Assembly (NCBI GenBank): GCA_963743035.1
Contig: CAVUOB010000012.1
Location: 135,835-199,834, forward strand
Length of the DNA: 64,000 nt
From: PALSA-911 sp963743035
GTDB taxonomy: Bacteria > Pseudomonadota > Alphaproteobacteria > Acetobacterales > Acetobacteraceae
Reading direction: 5' to 3'
The position numbers were made by a program, and so were the translations under genes. The notes under the pieces were generated by a model. That model was not told the origin of the DNA and made no database searches. It saw nothing but the letters and a program-made list of their open reading frames with translations. Positions 27,616 through 38,866 of this stretch are shown piece after piece; the stretch's first letter is position 1, and each line of letters starts with the position of its first letter.

Positions 27616-28545
27616 GTGAATGGCGTGGATATAGAGCTTCGTGATTTGCGTTTGGCAGTCGTAACCTCACAACACCGCAGTCTGCGACAGGCGGCGGAAG
27701 CTCTGAACATACGCCAATCGACCCTGAGCCGCCGGCTGCACGAGATCGAGCGCCAGCTTGGCGTGGTGTTGTTCGAAAGGACGAATGGCGGCACCCGCCT
27801 CACCACGGTGGGGCTGGAGTTCGTCTCGAGCGCCAAGCGGATACTCGATGACGTGGACACAGAACTCCGGCGGCTCAGGAGCAGAAGCCGCGGCGAACTC
27901 GGCTTGTTAACGATCGGCGTTCATGCCTCGCCTTCGGCCGGGAACATGCACGCGACGCTGGTCGAATACCATCGGCGTTTTCCGGATGTGGATGTACGCA
28001 CGGTCGATGGGAGCCATGATCGGCTGCTTTGTGCCCTCGCGGGCAACGCCGTCGATGTCGCGATCATGACCGGCCAAGCGACAGCATGGGACGGCCGGAT
28101 GCTTCCGCTTTGGAGCGAACGCGTGATCGTGTCTTTCCCGCAGCATCATCCGCTTGGCCAGAATTCGAGGATTCGCTGGGCAGATCTTGCAAACGAAAAG
28201 TTTCTCGTCCCGCAGCAAGGCCCAGGGCCGGAATTGGAGGGGTTGCTCGCGGCGAAGCTTCGTCATGCCGTCGGCTCCCAGCAGATCGTCCATCAGGACT
28301 CGTCACTGGACAGGCTGCTGAGCCTGGTCAGTGCGAACTATGGCACGCTCTTGATGTTCGAGGGCGCGACGGGGGTGCGCCACGAAGGCGTAGTCTATAG
28401 GGAGGTCTGGGACGACGACGGTCCGACCCAAGTCAAATTCATGGCGTATTGGCGAGACGCGAACAGCAACCCGGCCTTGGGGTCGTTCCTGGCGATGTTG
28501 CGCGAACACTATCCCGATTTCTCGGCCGAACCGAAAGCGACCTGA
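27616..28545 (+). CDS. LysR-type regulator beside the trb operon
   Basis: The protein has 309 residues: a winged helix (LRLAVVTSQHRSLRQAAEAL, IRQSTLSRRLHEIERQL) and a substrate-binding domain. It converges with the trb genes, its 3' end overlapping DUF2274 by 37 bp on the opposite strand. LysR genes at this place are common next to trbI in alphaproteobacterial conjugative elements. A role in transfer control is plausible but unproven. Confidence 0.85.
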   Translation: MNGVDIELRDLRLAVVTSQHRSLRQAAEALNIRQSTLSRRLHEIERQLGVVLFERTNGGTRLTTVGLEFVSSAKRILDDVDTELRRLRSRSRGELGLLTIGVHASPSAGNMHATLVEYHRRFPDVDVRTVDGSHDRLLCALAGNAVDVAIMTGQATAWDGRMLPLWSERVIVSFPQHHPLGQNSRIRWADLANEKFLVPQQGPGPELEGLLAAKLRHAVGSQQIVHQDSSLDRLLSLVSANYGTLLMFEGATGVRHEGVVYREVWDDDGPTQVKFMAYWRDANSNPALGSFLAMLREHYPDFSAEPKAT

Positions 28546-28766
28546 GCGCTCCGATCGCGACGTGCCTTGGCAAAAGCGCGGTCGGTCGCCATGAATCGCT
28601 CGACCATCGGCACGATGAGCTTCGAGGGGTCGGGAGCCGTTTGGCCAGTCGTCCGGCCGAGCACTTGAGCATAAGCGACAAGATCCCGATGCACGGCAGC
28701 GGGCAATTCGATGCTGATTTTGACCGGCTTGTCGTCGGCCAGCGGCCCAAGCTTGAGCTTCGTCAT
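28509..28766 (-). CDS. DUF2274 protein, trb-operon tail gene
   Basis: The protein has 85 residues from MTKLKLGPLADDKPVKISIELP, a common beginning for DUF2274. It is soluble and mostly helical. Its ATG overlaps the trbI stop (ATGA), so it is the last gene of the trb operon. Found in most elements of this type; function unknown. Confidence 0.82.
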   Translation of the reverse strand: MTKLKLGPLADDKPVKISIELPAAVHRDLVAYAQVLGRTTGQTAPDPSKLIVPMVERFMATDRAFAKARRDRSAQVAFGSAEKSG

Positions 28767-29964
28767 GGATTCCCTCCGTGTCCGTAGGGCGTCAACACCA
28801 GATCGCGGGTGACGATGACACGGACCGGGAAGCCCGGGCGGATGGTCAGCGTCGGCTGGATATTGAGCTGGCGCTGAACGATCTGCTGGCCGGTCTGGCT
28901 GATGCTGTTCGAGGCGCCGCTGCGGATCGCCTGCACGAGATTGTTCTCGTTCTGGCTGGTGCCGGCTTCGGCGCCGACACTGAGTAGCGTCGACAGCACG
29001 GCGGCCTTGAACAGCATACCCCAATGGTTGTCGACCGCGTCCTCGAGCCCCGCATAGCCTTCCGTGTCGGCGCCAGGCTGGCGCTCAAGCACGATCGACG
29101 TGCCGTCCGGCATGATGATGCGGGTCCAGACCAGCAGGATGCGGCTCTGACCGAAGGCGACGGAGCTGTCGTACTGGCCGATCAGCTTCGCACCCTGCGG
29201 GATCAGCAGATATTGGCCCGTAGGGCTATCGTAGACCGCCTCCGTCACCTGGGCGGTGATCTGTCCGGGGAGGTCGGAGCGGATGCCGGTGATGAGCGCC
29301 GCGGGAATAACCGTTCCCGCCTGTACCACGTAGGGCGAGGCTTTAGCTTCGATCCGATCCGGACTGACCGTACGCTTGTCGGTCGAAGCATTGAGAAATG
29401 CCGTCTTGCGGTCCTGCATGTTCTGCGCAGCGCCGGCGTCGACCGGCGGTGTGGGCGTCGGACCCACCGTGGTCCCCGTCGCAGCCGGCGTGGCGAGCCC
29501 GACCGGCTGCGGCTGCTGATTGGTCTGGGCGAAGAGACGGCTGAGCCGCGCCGCCTCGATCTCTTGCGCCCTGCGCTGTGCCTCCGGATCAGGCGTCGTC
29601 CCGGGAGTCACGGTATTGGGCGCAGCCCCGGCATTGAGGATCGGCTTGCCGAGATCGCCGGGCAGCGGCGGCCCGAGCGGGGGCGCCTGGCGCGGTAGGC
29701 CGGTGTAGTCCTTCGGTAGGCCAGCGAGGCCTTCGGCGGAGGGACGGTTCTGCGTGCTGAGCAACTCCTGGCCGGTCTGCGCCGCGTTGCGAGTCTGGAG
29801 CGCGTAGCCGAGCGCGCCGGCAACGGCGAGCGCCGAAACGGCGCCCAGGCCAATCAGCACCCTGCGCGACAAGCGCGTGACGCGCGGCCGCTCGCCCCGA
29901 AGCCGAAGGTCAGGCGGTACGACGGGCGTCGGCGACGGCGGCTGTTCTTCAGGACCTTCCGCCG

Positions 29965-29968
<4 letters not shown>
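28763..29968 (-). CDS. trbI: TrbI (VirB10-like) conjugal transfer protein
   Basis: The protein has 401 residues. There is a short cytoplasmic N-terminus, one membrane helix (VLIGLGAVSALAVAGALGY), a proline-rich periplasmic stretch, and a VirB10 beta-barrel domain (VVQAGTVIPAALITGI, LIPQGAKLIGQYDS). VirB10 spans both membranes and passes the ATP signal to the outer-membrane pore. Overlapping ATGA junctions bind it to trbG upstream and DUF2274 downstream. Confidence 0.94.
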
Positions 29969-31035
<1,067 letters not shown>

Positions 31036-31039
<4 letters not shown>

Positions 31040-31726
31040 TGTCCCAGCTCCTTCGACCAGTTGATGGCGGTGACGTAGATGCCGAGCGGGTTCTTGCGGA
31101 GCACGTCGGCGGAGGTCGGCGACTGGATCGCGATCGTCAGGATCGCGGTCCAGCGCGAGTTGTCGGCGAGCGCGCCGTCCTGGTAGCGGTGCTCGACCCA
31201 TTCGACTCGGAAGCTCGACGGCGAGGCGCGGATCACGCTCGAGACATCGATGGCGATCTGCTGCTTGCCGAGCTTGGCGAACGGGTCGTTGGCGCGGGCG
31301 TAGTCGTTGAGGGCTTGCGAGCCGGAGGTGGTGGTGAAGTCGTAGGCCTGCAGCCAGTTCTGCCGCACGATGATCGGATCGGCCGGCAGCGAGCGGACGA
31401 TCTCGATGAAGTGGGCGAGATACCAGGCGATTTGCGGGTCGCTCGGGCGTGTAGTCGGCGGCGGCGGGCGCGACAGCCTGCGCCTGGCCGAGCTTGTCGA
31501 CCTGCACCACCCAGGGGACGATGCTGCCATGGGTCGATTGCCAGACGAGACCGCCGGCGAGGCCCATGGAGAGCGCGAGCGAGCCGAAGGCCATCAGCCG
31601 CCAGTTCTTGGCCTGCACCCGGGCCGAGCCGATGCGGTCGTCCCAAACCTGGGCGGCGCGCTGATAGGGGGTCTCAGGCTCGGGCGTCCGGCCGTAGCGA
31701 ACCGTGGGGCGGCGGAACAGCGCCAT
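31036..31726 (-). CDS. trbF: TrbF (VirB8-like) inner-membrane protein, one-base frameshift
   Basis: The first frame gives PYQRAAQVWDDRIGSARVQAKNW and one membrane helix (LMAFGSLALSMGLAGGLVW). The next frame gives the VirB8 fold (IAWYLAHFIEIVRSLPADPI, VEWVEHRYQDG). Removing one base near 31444 restores AAADYTPSDPQIAWYL and a 229-residue protein. VirB8 proteins nucleate the inner-membrane part of the channel. The gene sits 3 bp from trbL. Confidence 0.9.
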
Positions 31727-31729
31727 GTC

Positions 31730-33091
31730 TTATTCTCCTCCTGAGAGATCGACGGAATGGCCGCCGCCATGGCTGTCGCCGGACCTGAGGACCTGCGCGG
31801 CGGTCTGCGCCCCGTGGACCATCGACTGGTTGCGCTTCATGCGCTGGGCCCAGGCGGGTGGGCCGGAACCCTCCGATCCGCCCGTGGGCGCCGTGGGCGT
31901 GCTTGGTGAATTGCCGCCGACCGTCCCTCCGGTCGACGAGCCGCCGGTTGCGGCGAAACTGGACCGGGCGCCGGCGGCGAAGCTTTCCCGCATCGAACTG
32001 CCGGCTTGAGCGGCGGCGCGCCGCACAGGAGCCGCGGCGGCTGAAGCGGCCGCTCGCCCGACCCCGCCGAGTCCGGCCGCGACGCCCGACGCGCCGGACC
32101 GGCCGGCTGAAGCAAGGCTGTAGGCGGAGGACGCGCCGCCGGCCATTGCCGCCCCACCGCGCGCGGCGGCGGCAGTGCCGGAAGCCGCAGCCATCGCTCC
32201 CCTGCCGGCCAGGCCGAGCGCGCCGGCGCCGGCCATCGCCGTACCCGCGACGGCCAGGCCAGTCCCGACGGCGGCGCCCGCGCCGAGCTGGGGCGCGCCG
32301 GAGACCAGGCCGGTGGCGATGCCGGGGCCGAAGATGCCGAGGCCCAGCATGGCGAGGGCGGCCAGCACGACGGACAGCGCTTGCTCGACCGTCGGCTGGC
32401 CGCCGGCGTAGGTCTGCGTGAACTGCGAGAAGAGCCCGGTGCCGATGCCGACGATGACGGCCAGCACCATCACCTTGATGCCGGACGCGACGATGTTGCC
32501 GAGCACCTTCTCTGCGAGGAAGGCGGTCTTGTTGAAGAGGGCGAAGGGAATAAGGATGAAGCCGGCCAGTGTGGTCAGCTTGAATTCGATCAGCGTGACG
32601 AAGAGCTGAACCGCCAGAATGAAGAAGGCGATCAGCACCAGGACCCACGAGACCATCAGCACCGCGATCTGCACGAAGTTCGCGAAGAAGCTGGTGAAGC
32701 CCATCATCTGGTTGGCCGCATCGAGCAGCGGCTGTCCGGCGTCGAGCCCGACCTGGGCGAGCTTGCCCGGCCGCAGGAAGTCGGCGGTGCTGATAGACGA
32801 GCCGCCCGCCTTCAGGCCGAGGCCGGCGAAGCTGTTGAAGACGATGGCCGATAGATTGTTGAAGTTGTTGATGATGAAGGCGAAGAAGCCGATGTAGAGG
32901 GTCTTCTTCACCAGGCGCTGGAGGATGTCCTCGTCGGCGCCCCAGGCCCAGAACAGGCCCGCAAGGGTGATGTCGATGACGATCAGCGTGGACGAGAGAT
33001 AGCCGACTTCGCCCTTGATCAGGCCGAAGCCGGAATCGATGTAGGTGGTGAAGGTGTTGAGGAAGGTGTCGATGACGCCGACGTTGTTCAT
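31730..33091 (-). CDS. trbL: TrbL (VirB6-like) polytopic membrane protein
   Basis: The protein has 453 residues. The first about 260 carry five to six membrane helices (for example LMVSWVLVLIAFFILAVQLF). The rest is a low-complexity Ala/Gly/Ser-rich tail, typical for TrbL. It forms part of the inner-membrane path. It starts with MNNVGVIDTFLNTFTTYIDSG, and the ATG overlaps the trbK-alt stop. Confidence 0.93.
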   Translation of the reverse strand: MNNVGVIDTFLNTFTTYIDSGFGLIKGEVGYLSSTLIVIDITLAGLFWAWGADEDILQRLVKKTLYIGFFAFIINNFNNLSAIVFNSFAGLGLKAGGSSISTADFLRPGKLAQVGLDAGQPLLDAANQMMGFTSFFANFVQIAVLMVSWVLVLIAFFILAVQLFVTLIEFKLTTLAGFILIPFALFNKTAFLAEKVLGNIVASGIKVMVLAVIVGIGTGLFSQFTQTYAGGQPTVEQALSVVLAALAMLGLGIFGPGIATGLVSGAPQLGAGAAVGTGLAVAGTAMAGAGALGLAGRGAMAAASGTAAAARGGAAMAGGASSAYSLASAGRSGASGVAAGLGGVGRAAASAAAAPVRRAAAQAGSSMRESFAAGARSSFAATGGSSTGGTVGGNSPSTPTAPTGGSEGSGPPAWAQRMKRNQSMVHGAQTAAQVLRSGDSHGGGHSVDLSGGE

Positions 33092-33417
33092 CGCGCATCT
33101 CCCTTAGAAGGGGTGGCCGGCGCGGCAGCGCCTGGGGGCGTTTGTGGCGGCAGAGGCCGCGCCGGCCTGCCGAAGAATCGCTGGCGGTTCTCCTCCCAGA
33201 CCGCGACGCAATGCGGATCTTCGGCATCCTGGGGACCGAGCGCGCTGCAACGGCGCAGCTCGGCCGAGAGGTCGTCGGATGCTGGTGTGACGATGGTCGG
33301 AGGGGTCTCGGCAATGGGGGCCGAGTGGCGCCGGTTGGTCACCACAAGAGCCGTGATGGCGACCGCGATCAGGGCGACGATCGCGGCGGCGCGGAAGATT
33401 TCCGACCGTCCCAGCAT
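33088..33417 (-). CDS. TrbK-alt, putative entry-exclusion protein
   Basis: The protein has 109 residues: one N-terminal membrane helix (AAAIVALIAVAITALVV), then a periplasmic segment with two cysteines (RRCSALGPQDAEDPHCVAVW), a pattern found in TrbK-alt proteins, and a proline-rich tail. Position between trbJ and trbL is as in related elements. It may block entry of a second copy of the element. Confidence 0.78.
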   Translation of the reverse strand: MLGRSEIFRAAAIVALIAVAITALVVTNRRHSAPIAETPPTIVTPASDDLSAELRRCSALGPQDAEDPHCVAVWEENRQRFFGRPARPLPPQTPPGAAAPATPSKGDAR

Positions 33418-33426
33418 CGCCGCGCC

Positions 33427-34164
33427 TCAGTTGCCGCTGAACATGGTGACGTTTCCGGGCTGATAGCCGGTGCGCGTCGAGAAGGTCTTGTAGTTCTGCT
33501 GGCCTTGCGCCTCGGCCGAGGCGGTACGCGCCTGCTCCAGGGCGTCGGCCCGACTCTTGGCCGACAGCACGGCGACGAGATCGGAAAGCTGCTGAGATTG
33601 CAGCGCCAAGAGTTGGTTGCCGGCCTGTGCCGCCTGCAGCGCGCCGGTGGCGCTCTGGCTGGCCGTGACTAGCGAGGTCATCGCACTGGAGTTCGTCGGG
33701 ATGTTGCCGACCACGCCCGCCTGTACCTTCAGGCTGTCCTCGAAGGCGGCGACGGAGTTCTGCCAGCGGGTCTGCGCGTTGGCGACCATGGCGGTGGTCG
33801 AACCTGTGCCGGCGGCCGAACCGTAGCTCGTCGAATAGGCCTGCTCGATGCGCTGGACGTTGAAGGCGATGTTCTGCGCCTGACCTAGCAGTGACTGGGT
33901 CTGGGCGATCGACGACTGAAGCTGGGTCAACGTCGACATCGGCAGGTTTGCAAGGTTGCGCGCCTGGTTGACCAGCGACGTCGCCTGGTTGGTCAGCATC
34001 GTGATCTGATTGTTGATCTGCTGCAGCTCGCGCGCGGCGGTGAGCACGTTCTGGCCGAAGTTGGTCGGGTCGTAGACGATCCACTGCGCCGAGGCGGGCG
34101 GCACGGCGACGGCCAGGGTGAGCACGGCGGCGCTTGCCGCCGCCAGATGGCGCAGCTTGATCAT
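33427..34164 (-). CDS. trbJ: TrbJ (VirB5-like) pilus-associated protein
   Basis: The protein has 245 residues with a signal peptide ending ASAQWIVYDPTNF. Long coiled helices rich in Gln and Ala follow (ELQQINNQITMLTNQATSLV). VirB5/TrbJ proteins sit at the pilus tip and help contact recipients. The ATG overlaps the trbE stop by 4 bp. Confidence 0.93.
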   Translation of the reverse strand: MIKLRHLAAASAAVLTLAVAVPPASAQWIVYDPTNFGQNVLTAARELQQINNQITMLTNQATSLVNQARNLANLPMSTLTQLQSSIAQTQSLLGQAQNIAFNVQRIEQAYSTSYGSAAGTGSTTAMVANAQTRWQNSVAAFEDSLKVQAGVVGNIPTNSSAMTSLVTASQSATGALQAAQAGNQLLALQSQQLSDLVAVLSAKSRADALEQARTASAEAQGQQNYKTFSTRTGYQPGNVTMFSGN

Positions 34165-36602
34165 GATGATGTCTCCAGGTTGATCAGGTCAGGGATGAGA
34201 TCGGCGGCCCAGAGGAGCTCGTGGTCCGCGAGCCAAGCGGGCGTGAAAGCATCGCGGCCGTGCTCGGCGACGACGCGCTCGATCGCGGCGTGGTCCGCCT
34301 TGGAGGAAGCGGCACAGAAGGCGAGCGCTACGGGGCCGAGACCTAGCTCGAACAGGCGATTGCCGCGGCGCGACTGGCAGTAGTAGTCGCGCTTCGGCGT
34401 AGCGCGCGCGAGGATCTCGATCTGGCGATCGTTGAGACCGAAGCGGCGGTAGATCGCGGTGATCTGCGGCTCGATCGCGCGCTCGTTCGGCAGGAAGATA
34501 CGCGTCGGACAGCTCTCGACGATCGCGGGCGCGATGTTGCTGCCGTCGATATCCGAAAGCGACTGCGTGGCGAAGACGACGGAGGCATTCTTCTTGCGCA
34601 GCGTCTTCAGCCACTCGCGGAGCTGCTGGGCGAAGGCCGGATCGTCGAGGACCAGCCACCCCTCGTCGATGATGAGCAAGGTCGGCCGGCCGTCGAGGCG
34701 GCCCTCAATGCGATGGAAGAGATAGGTCAGCACGGCGGGCGCCGCTCCGGCGCCGATCAGGCCCTCGGTCTCGAAGGCCTGGACAGGTGCGGAGCCGAGC
34801 TGCTCGGTCTCGGCGTCGAGCAGCCGGCCTGAAGCGCCGCCGACGCAGTACGGTTGCAGCGCTTGCTTCAACGCTGTCGATTGCAGCAGCACCGCGAGGC
34901 CGGTGATCGTGCGCTCCTGCGCCGGCGATGATGCCAGGGAGGTCAGCGCCGACCAGACGTGCTCCTTCGCGGTCGGGTCGATGGTGACGCCTTCCTTGGC
35001 CAGGATGGCCGTCACCCACTCGGCCGCCCAGGCGCGCTCGGCTTGATCGTCGATTCGCGCCAGCGGTTGCAGCGATACCGAATGCTCCGAGCCGGCGGAC
35101 AGGCTACCGCCGAGATCGTGCCAGTCGCCGCCCATGGCGATCGCCGCGGTGCGGATCGAGCCGCCGAAATCGAAGGCGAAGATCTGGTTGTTCCGGTAAC
35201 GGCGGAACTGCATCGCCATCAGCGCCAGCAGCACCGATTTGCCGGCGCCGGTCGGGACCGACGATCAGCGTGTGGCCGACGTCGCCGACATGGAGGCTAA
35301 GCCGAAACGGCGTCGAGCCTTCGGTCTTGCCGTAGAGCAGCGGCGGCGCCTTGAAATGCTCATCTCTTGCCGGCGCCGGCCCAGACCGCCGAGAGCGGGA
35401 TCATGTGCGCCAGATTCAGCGTCGAGACCGGCGGCTGGCGGACGTTGGCGTAGGCGTGGCCGGGGATGGACCCGAGCCAGGCCTCCAGCGCATTCACCCC
35501 TTCCGGCATGCAGGTGAAATCGCGGCCCTGGATCACCTTCTCCACCAGGCGGAGCTTCTCGCCGGCGAGACCAGGGTCCTCGTCCCAGACGGTGACGGTC
35601 GCGGTGACATAAGCTTGGCCGACATCGTCGGAGCCCAGCTCCTGCAGCGCCATGTCCGCGTCGGCCGCCTTGTTGGCTGCGTCGGAATCGACGAGGGTCG
35701 ATGCCTCGTTGGTCATCACCTCCTTGACGATGGCGGCGATCGACTTGCGCTTGGCGAACCACTGCCGCCGGATCTTGGTCAGCAGCTTCACCGCTTCGGT
35801 CTTGTCGAGCAGGATCGCGCGGGTGGACCAGCGGTACGGGAAGGCGAGCCGGTTCAGCTCGTCGAGGATGCCCGGATGGGTCGCGGTCGGGAATCCGACC
35901 ACGGTGAGCGTGCGAAGATGATGGGCGCCGAGGCGCGGCTCGAGGCCGCCGGCAAGCGGCTCGTCCGCGAGCAACGCATCGAGGTGCATCGGCGTCTCGG
36001 GGACGCGGATGCGCTGATGCACGGGTCGAGATGGTCGAGTGCAGGTAAGTCAGCGTGTCGCTGTCGTCGAGCCAGGCCACCTCGGGCATGAAGCCCTCGA
36101 CCAGTTGGATAACGCGGTTGGTCCGATCGACAAAGCCGCGCAGCAGCTCCCACGGATCGACGCCGGTCTGCGCGCGGCCCTCGTAGAGCCAGCCCTCGAC
36201 GCGCGAGGCGTCCTCGGCGGGCGGGAGCCAGACGAAGGTCAGGAAGTAACGGCTCTCGAAATGCGCGCCAGCCTCTTCGAAGGCGTCCTGGCGCTCGAGA
36301 TCAACCAGCGCTGACGCCGGATCGGAAAAGCTGCTGTGCGGATAGGTCTGCGCGGCGATCCGTTGCGCCTCGACAAAGATCGCCCAGCCGGAGCCGAGAC
36401 GGCGCAGCGCGTTGTTGAGTCGGGCGGTCACGCCCACCAGCTCGGCCGGCGTGGCGCTATCGAGGTCCGGTCCGCGAAAGCGCGCCGTGCGCTGGAAAGA
36501 GCCATCCTTGTTGAGGACAACGCCCTCTTCGACCAACGCCGCCCAGGGCAGGAAGTCGGCGAGACCGGCGGGACGACTGCGATATTCTGCAAGGTTCAGC
36601 AT
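34161..36602 (-). CDS. trbE: TrbE (VirB4-like) ATPase, three one-base frameshifts
   Basis: Four stretches join into 812 residues, the normal TrbE size, after removing one base each near 36020 (restoring STRHQRIRVPE), 35365 (restoring AGAGKDEHFKAPPLLYG) and 35255 (restoring the Walker A GPTGAGKSVLLAL). The N-terminus is MLNLAEYRSRPAGLADFLPW; Walker B is LLIIDEGWLVLDDP. It powers pilus assembly and substrate transfer. The gene order TrbE-TrbJ is as usual. Each lesion is a clean +1 and the sequence on both sides is well conserved, so I think the gene is really intact. Confidence 0.9.
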
Positions 36603-36609
36603 CGGAGCC

Positions 36610-36885
36610 TCAGACGCCGAGAAAGGCTGGGTAACGAAGGTGCCGGCGCACCACGTCGACGAACTGCGGATCGCGCTTCGCCGCCCAGACGGCCGCGGTG
36701 TGACCTACCGCCCAGATCAGCGCGCCGGGGATCCAGAGCCGCAGGCCGAGGGCGATCGCCGCGGCGAGCGTGCCGTTGGCGATCGCGACGGTCCGCGGCG
36801 CGCCGCCCATCAGGATCGGGTCGGTGAGCGCGCGATGGACCGGCGCGAAGAAGCCGGGCACGTCGGGATCGACGATCGCGGCCAT
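36610..36885 (-). CDS. trbD: TrbD (VirB3-like) membrane protein
   Basis: The protein has 91 residues from MAAIVDPDVPGFFAPVHRAL, with the VirB3 hallmark VHRALTDPILMGGAPR and one or two membrane helices. The ATG overlaps the trbC stop (TGATG). It works with TrbE in pilus biogenesis. Confidence 0.92.
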   Translation of the reverse strand: MAAIVDPDVPGFFAPVHRALTDPILMGGAPRTVAIANGTLAAAIALGLRLWIPGALIWAVGHTAAVWAAKRDPQFVDVVRRHLRYPAFLGV

Positions 36886-37226
36886 CAGACCAGCGCTCCG
36901 CCGGAGAACGAGAAGAAGGAGAGGAAGAAGCTCGACGCGGCGAAGGCGATCGACAGGCCGAACACAATCTGGATCAGCCGGCGGAAGCCGCCGCTCGTGT
37001 CGCCGAAGGCGAGCGTCAGGCCGGTCACGGTGATGATGATGACCGAGATGATCTTCGCGACGGGCCCTTGCACCGACTCCAGGATGGAGTTGAGCGGGGT
37101 CTCCCACGGCATGGAGGAGCCGGAGGCGTAAGCCGCCGGGGCGAAGGCGAGCGTCAGGGTCGCGAGCGTAACGAGCTCGGCCACGCGGCGACGCGAAGAA
37201 TGAGCGACAGCGAGAACACGGATCAT
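36885..37226 (-). CDS. trbC: TrbC (VirB2-like) pilin precursor
   Basis: The protein has 113 residues with a long signal peptide ending near AYASGSSMPWETPL. Two hydrophobic helices follow (VAKIISVIIITVTGLTLAFG and a Phe/Ser-rich one). VirB2-type pilins are cut by the signal peptidase, and TraF of this element can cyclise such pilins in RP4. The ATG overlaps the trbB stop. Confidence 0.92.
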   Translation of the reverse strand: MIRVLAVAHSSRRRVAELVTLATLTLAFAPAAYASGSSMPWETPLNSILESVQGPVAKIISVIIITVTGLTLAFGDTSGGFRRLIQIVFGLSIAFAASSFFLSFFSFSGGALV

Positions 37227-38236
37227 GATGGGTCTCCGGGGGGCAAGAGGTCGCCGCCCGCCCCGGCGGACTGGACGCGGTAATCGCCGGTGGCGGGATC
37301 GAGACCGGCGATGAGTGCGAGTTCGGAAAGGCGGCGTTCGCTGCCGCGCCCGCGCAGCACCGCGACGAGATCGATAGTCTCGGCGATTAGCGCCCTGGGG
37401 ACGGTGACGACGGCTTCCTGGATGAGCTGCTCGAGGCGGCGCATCGCGCCCAGCGCGGTGCCGGCGTGGATCGTGCCGATGCCGCCGGGGTGGCCGGTGC
37501 CCCAGGCCTTCAAGAGGTCCAGCGCCTCCGCGCCGCGCACCTCGCCGATCGGGATGCGATCGGGGCGCAGGCGCAGCGAGGAGCGGACCAGATCGGAGAG
37601 CGAGGCGACGCCGTCCTTGGTGCGGAGCGCCACAAGGTTGGGCGCGCGGCATTGCAGCTCGCGGGTGTCCTCGATCAACACCACCCGGTCGGTGGTGCCG
37701 GCGATCTCAGCCAGGAGGGCGTTGGTGAGCGTGGTCTTGCCGGTCGAGGTGCCGCCGGCGACGAGGATGTTCTTGCGATCAGCCACGGCGGCGCGGAGCA
37801 CCGCGGCCTGGCCGGCCAGCATGATGCCGGCGGCGACATAGTCGTCGAGGGTGAAGACGGCGACGGCGGGCTTGCGGATCGCAAAAGCCGGCGCCGCCAC
37901 CACCGGCGGCAACAGGCCCTCGAACCGCTCTCCCGTCTCGGGCAGCTCGGCCGAGACACGCGGTTTGTCGGCATGGACCTCCGCGCCGACATGGTGCGCA
38001 ACCAGGCGCACGATCCGCTCGCCATCGGCGGCGGACATCGTCCGGCCGCTATCCTCCAGCCCCCCCGACAGCCGGTCTATCCAAAGCCGGCCGTCGGGGT
38101 TGAGCATCACCTCGACGATCGACGGGTCTTCGAGGAAGCCGGCGATGGCGGGACCGAGCGCGGTGCGCAGCATGCGCGCACCGCGGGAGAAGGCCTCGGA
38201 ATGAAGTGGTGTGACCGCCACGATCGTCCCCGTCAT
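37223..38236 (-). CDS. trbB: TrbB (VirB11-like) ATPase
   Basis: The protein has 337 residues with Walker A GGTSTGKTTLTNAL, Asp box LIEDTREL, and the Walker B/His box region IGEVRGAEALDLLKAWGTGH. It is a hexameric secretion ATPase on the cytoplasmic side of the channel. It is the first gene of the trb operon; 176 bp separate it from the upstream ribbon-helix-helix gene and may hold the trb promoter. Confidence 0.94.
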   Translation of the reverse strand: MTGTIVAVTPLHSEAFSRGARMLRTALGPAIAGFLEDPSIVEVMLNPDGRLWIDRLSGGLEDSGRTMSAADGERIVRLVAHHVGAEVHADKPRVSAELPETGERFEGLLPPVVAAPAFAIRKPAVAVFTLDDYVAAGIMLAGQAAVLRAAVADRKNILVAGGTSTGKTTLTNALLAEIAGTTDRVVLIEDTRELQCRAPNLVALRTKDGVASLSDLVRSSLRLRPDRIPIGEVRGAEALDLLKAWGTGHPGGIGTIHAGTALGAMRRLEQLIQEAVVTVPRALIAETIDLVAVLRGRGSERRLSELALIAGLDPATGDYRVQSAGAGGDLLPPGDPS

Positions 38237-38412
38237 TGGCCAATCGCGACACGCGACTAGCGACGGGGACGATTAGAAAAGGCAGTAAGTAGGGCGATTC
38301 AACAAGTATTCAGATGGCGTAGGGACCAGGCGTAAAGCAGAGAAAAAATACTTGCTGGGTGCGGACTCGGTTTCAACGGCTTCGGTGATGCTCCGGTTAT
38401 TCGGGATCGCGT

Positions 38413-38859
38413 CTAGTCGGTGTCCGCCGATCGAGTCGGGTCTTCCCGAGCATCGTCGGGGATCTCTTGCCGAAGCTTTGGCCCCTGGCTGAGGCGCCGG
38501 CCAAGCGCGGCGACGAAGTTGTCGTAGCGAGGTCCAGCCTGCGCCCGCGCCGCCTTGGCAGCCGGTTCAGGAAGCGCCGGTGTCGTGGTGAGCCAGAAGC
38601 GGATGAACAGGGCGAGCGTCTCGACGGCGATGCCGACGTCGCGCTCGAGCCGCGCCAGGCGCCGGTCCTGCTGATCGAGGCGTTTGGCGATGGCAGCCTC
38701 GCGCCGCTCATCTGCGTCCGGCGAAAGGAACGAGGCGATGGCGGCCTCGGCGATCAGCGACATCGGTTGCTCTCGCCGCGCCGCGTAGACCGACAGGGAC
38801 CGCATCACGTCCGGATCGAGATAGACGGAGATCTGGGCCTTCTTCTTCGGCGCCGGCAT
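38413..38859 (-). CDS. CopG/ribbon-helix-helix regulator between traG and trbB
   Basis: The protein has 148 residues. The N-terminal ribbon-helix-helix (AQISVYLDPDVMRSLSVYAA) is followed by a predicted coiled coil (RLDQQDRRLARLERDV). It starts 8 bp after traG. Such proteins sit at this spot in related elements and may repress the trb promoter just downstream. Confidence 0.82.
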   Translation of the reverse strand: MPAPKKKAQISVYLDPDVMRSLSVYAARREQPMSLIAEAAIASFLSPDADERREAAIAKRLDQQDRRLARLERDVGIAVETLALFIRFWLTTTPALPEPAAKAARAQAGPRYDNFVAALGRRLSQGPKLRQEIPDDAREDPTRSADTD

Positions 38860-38866
38860 CCCAGCC

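Noticed and set aside
27616..28545. Second LysR gene as a regulator of the dab operon
   Set aside because: It is separated from dab by the first LysR and fic, and adjoins the trb operon as in other elements.
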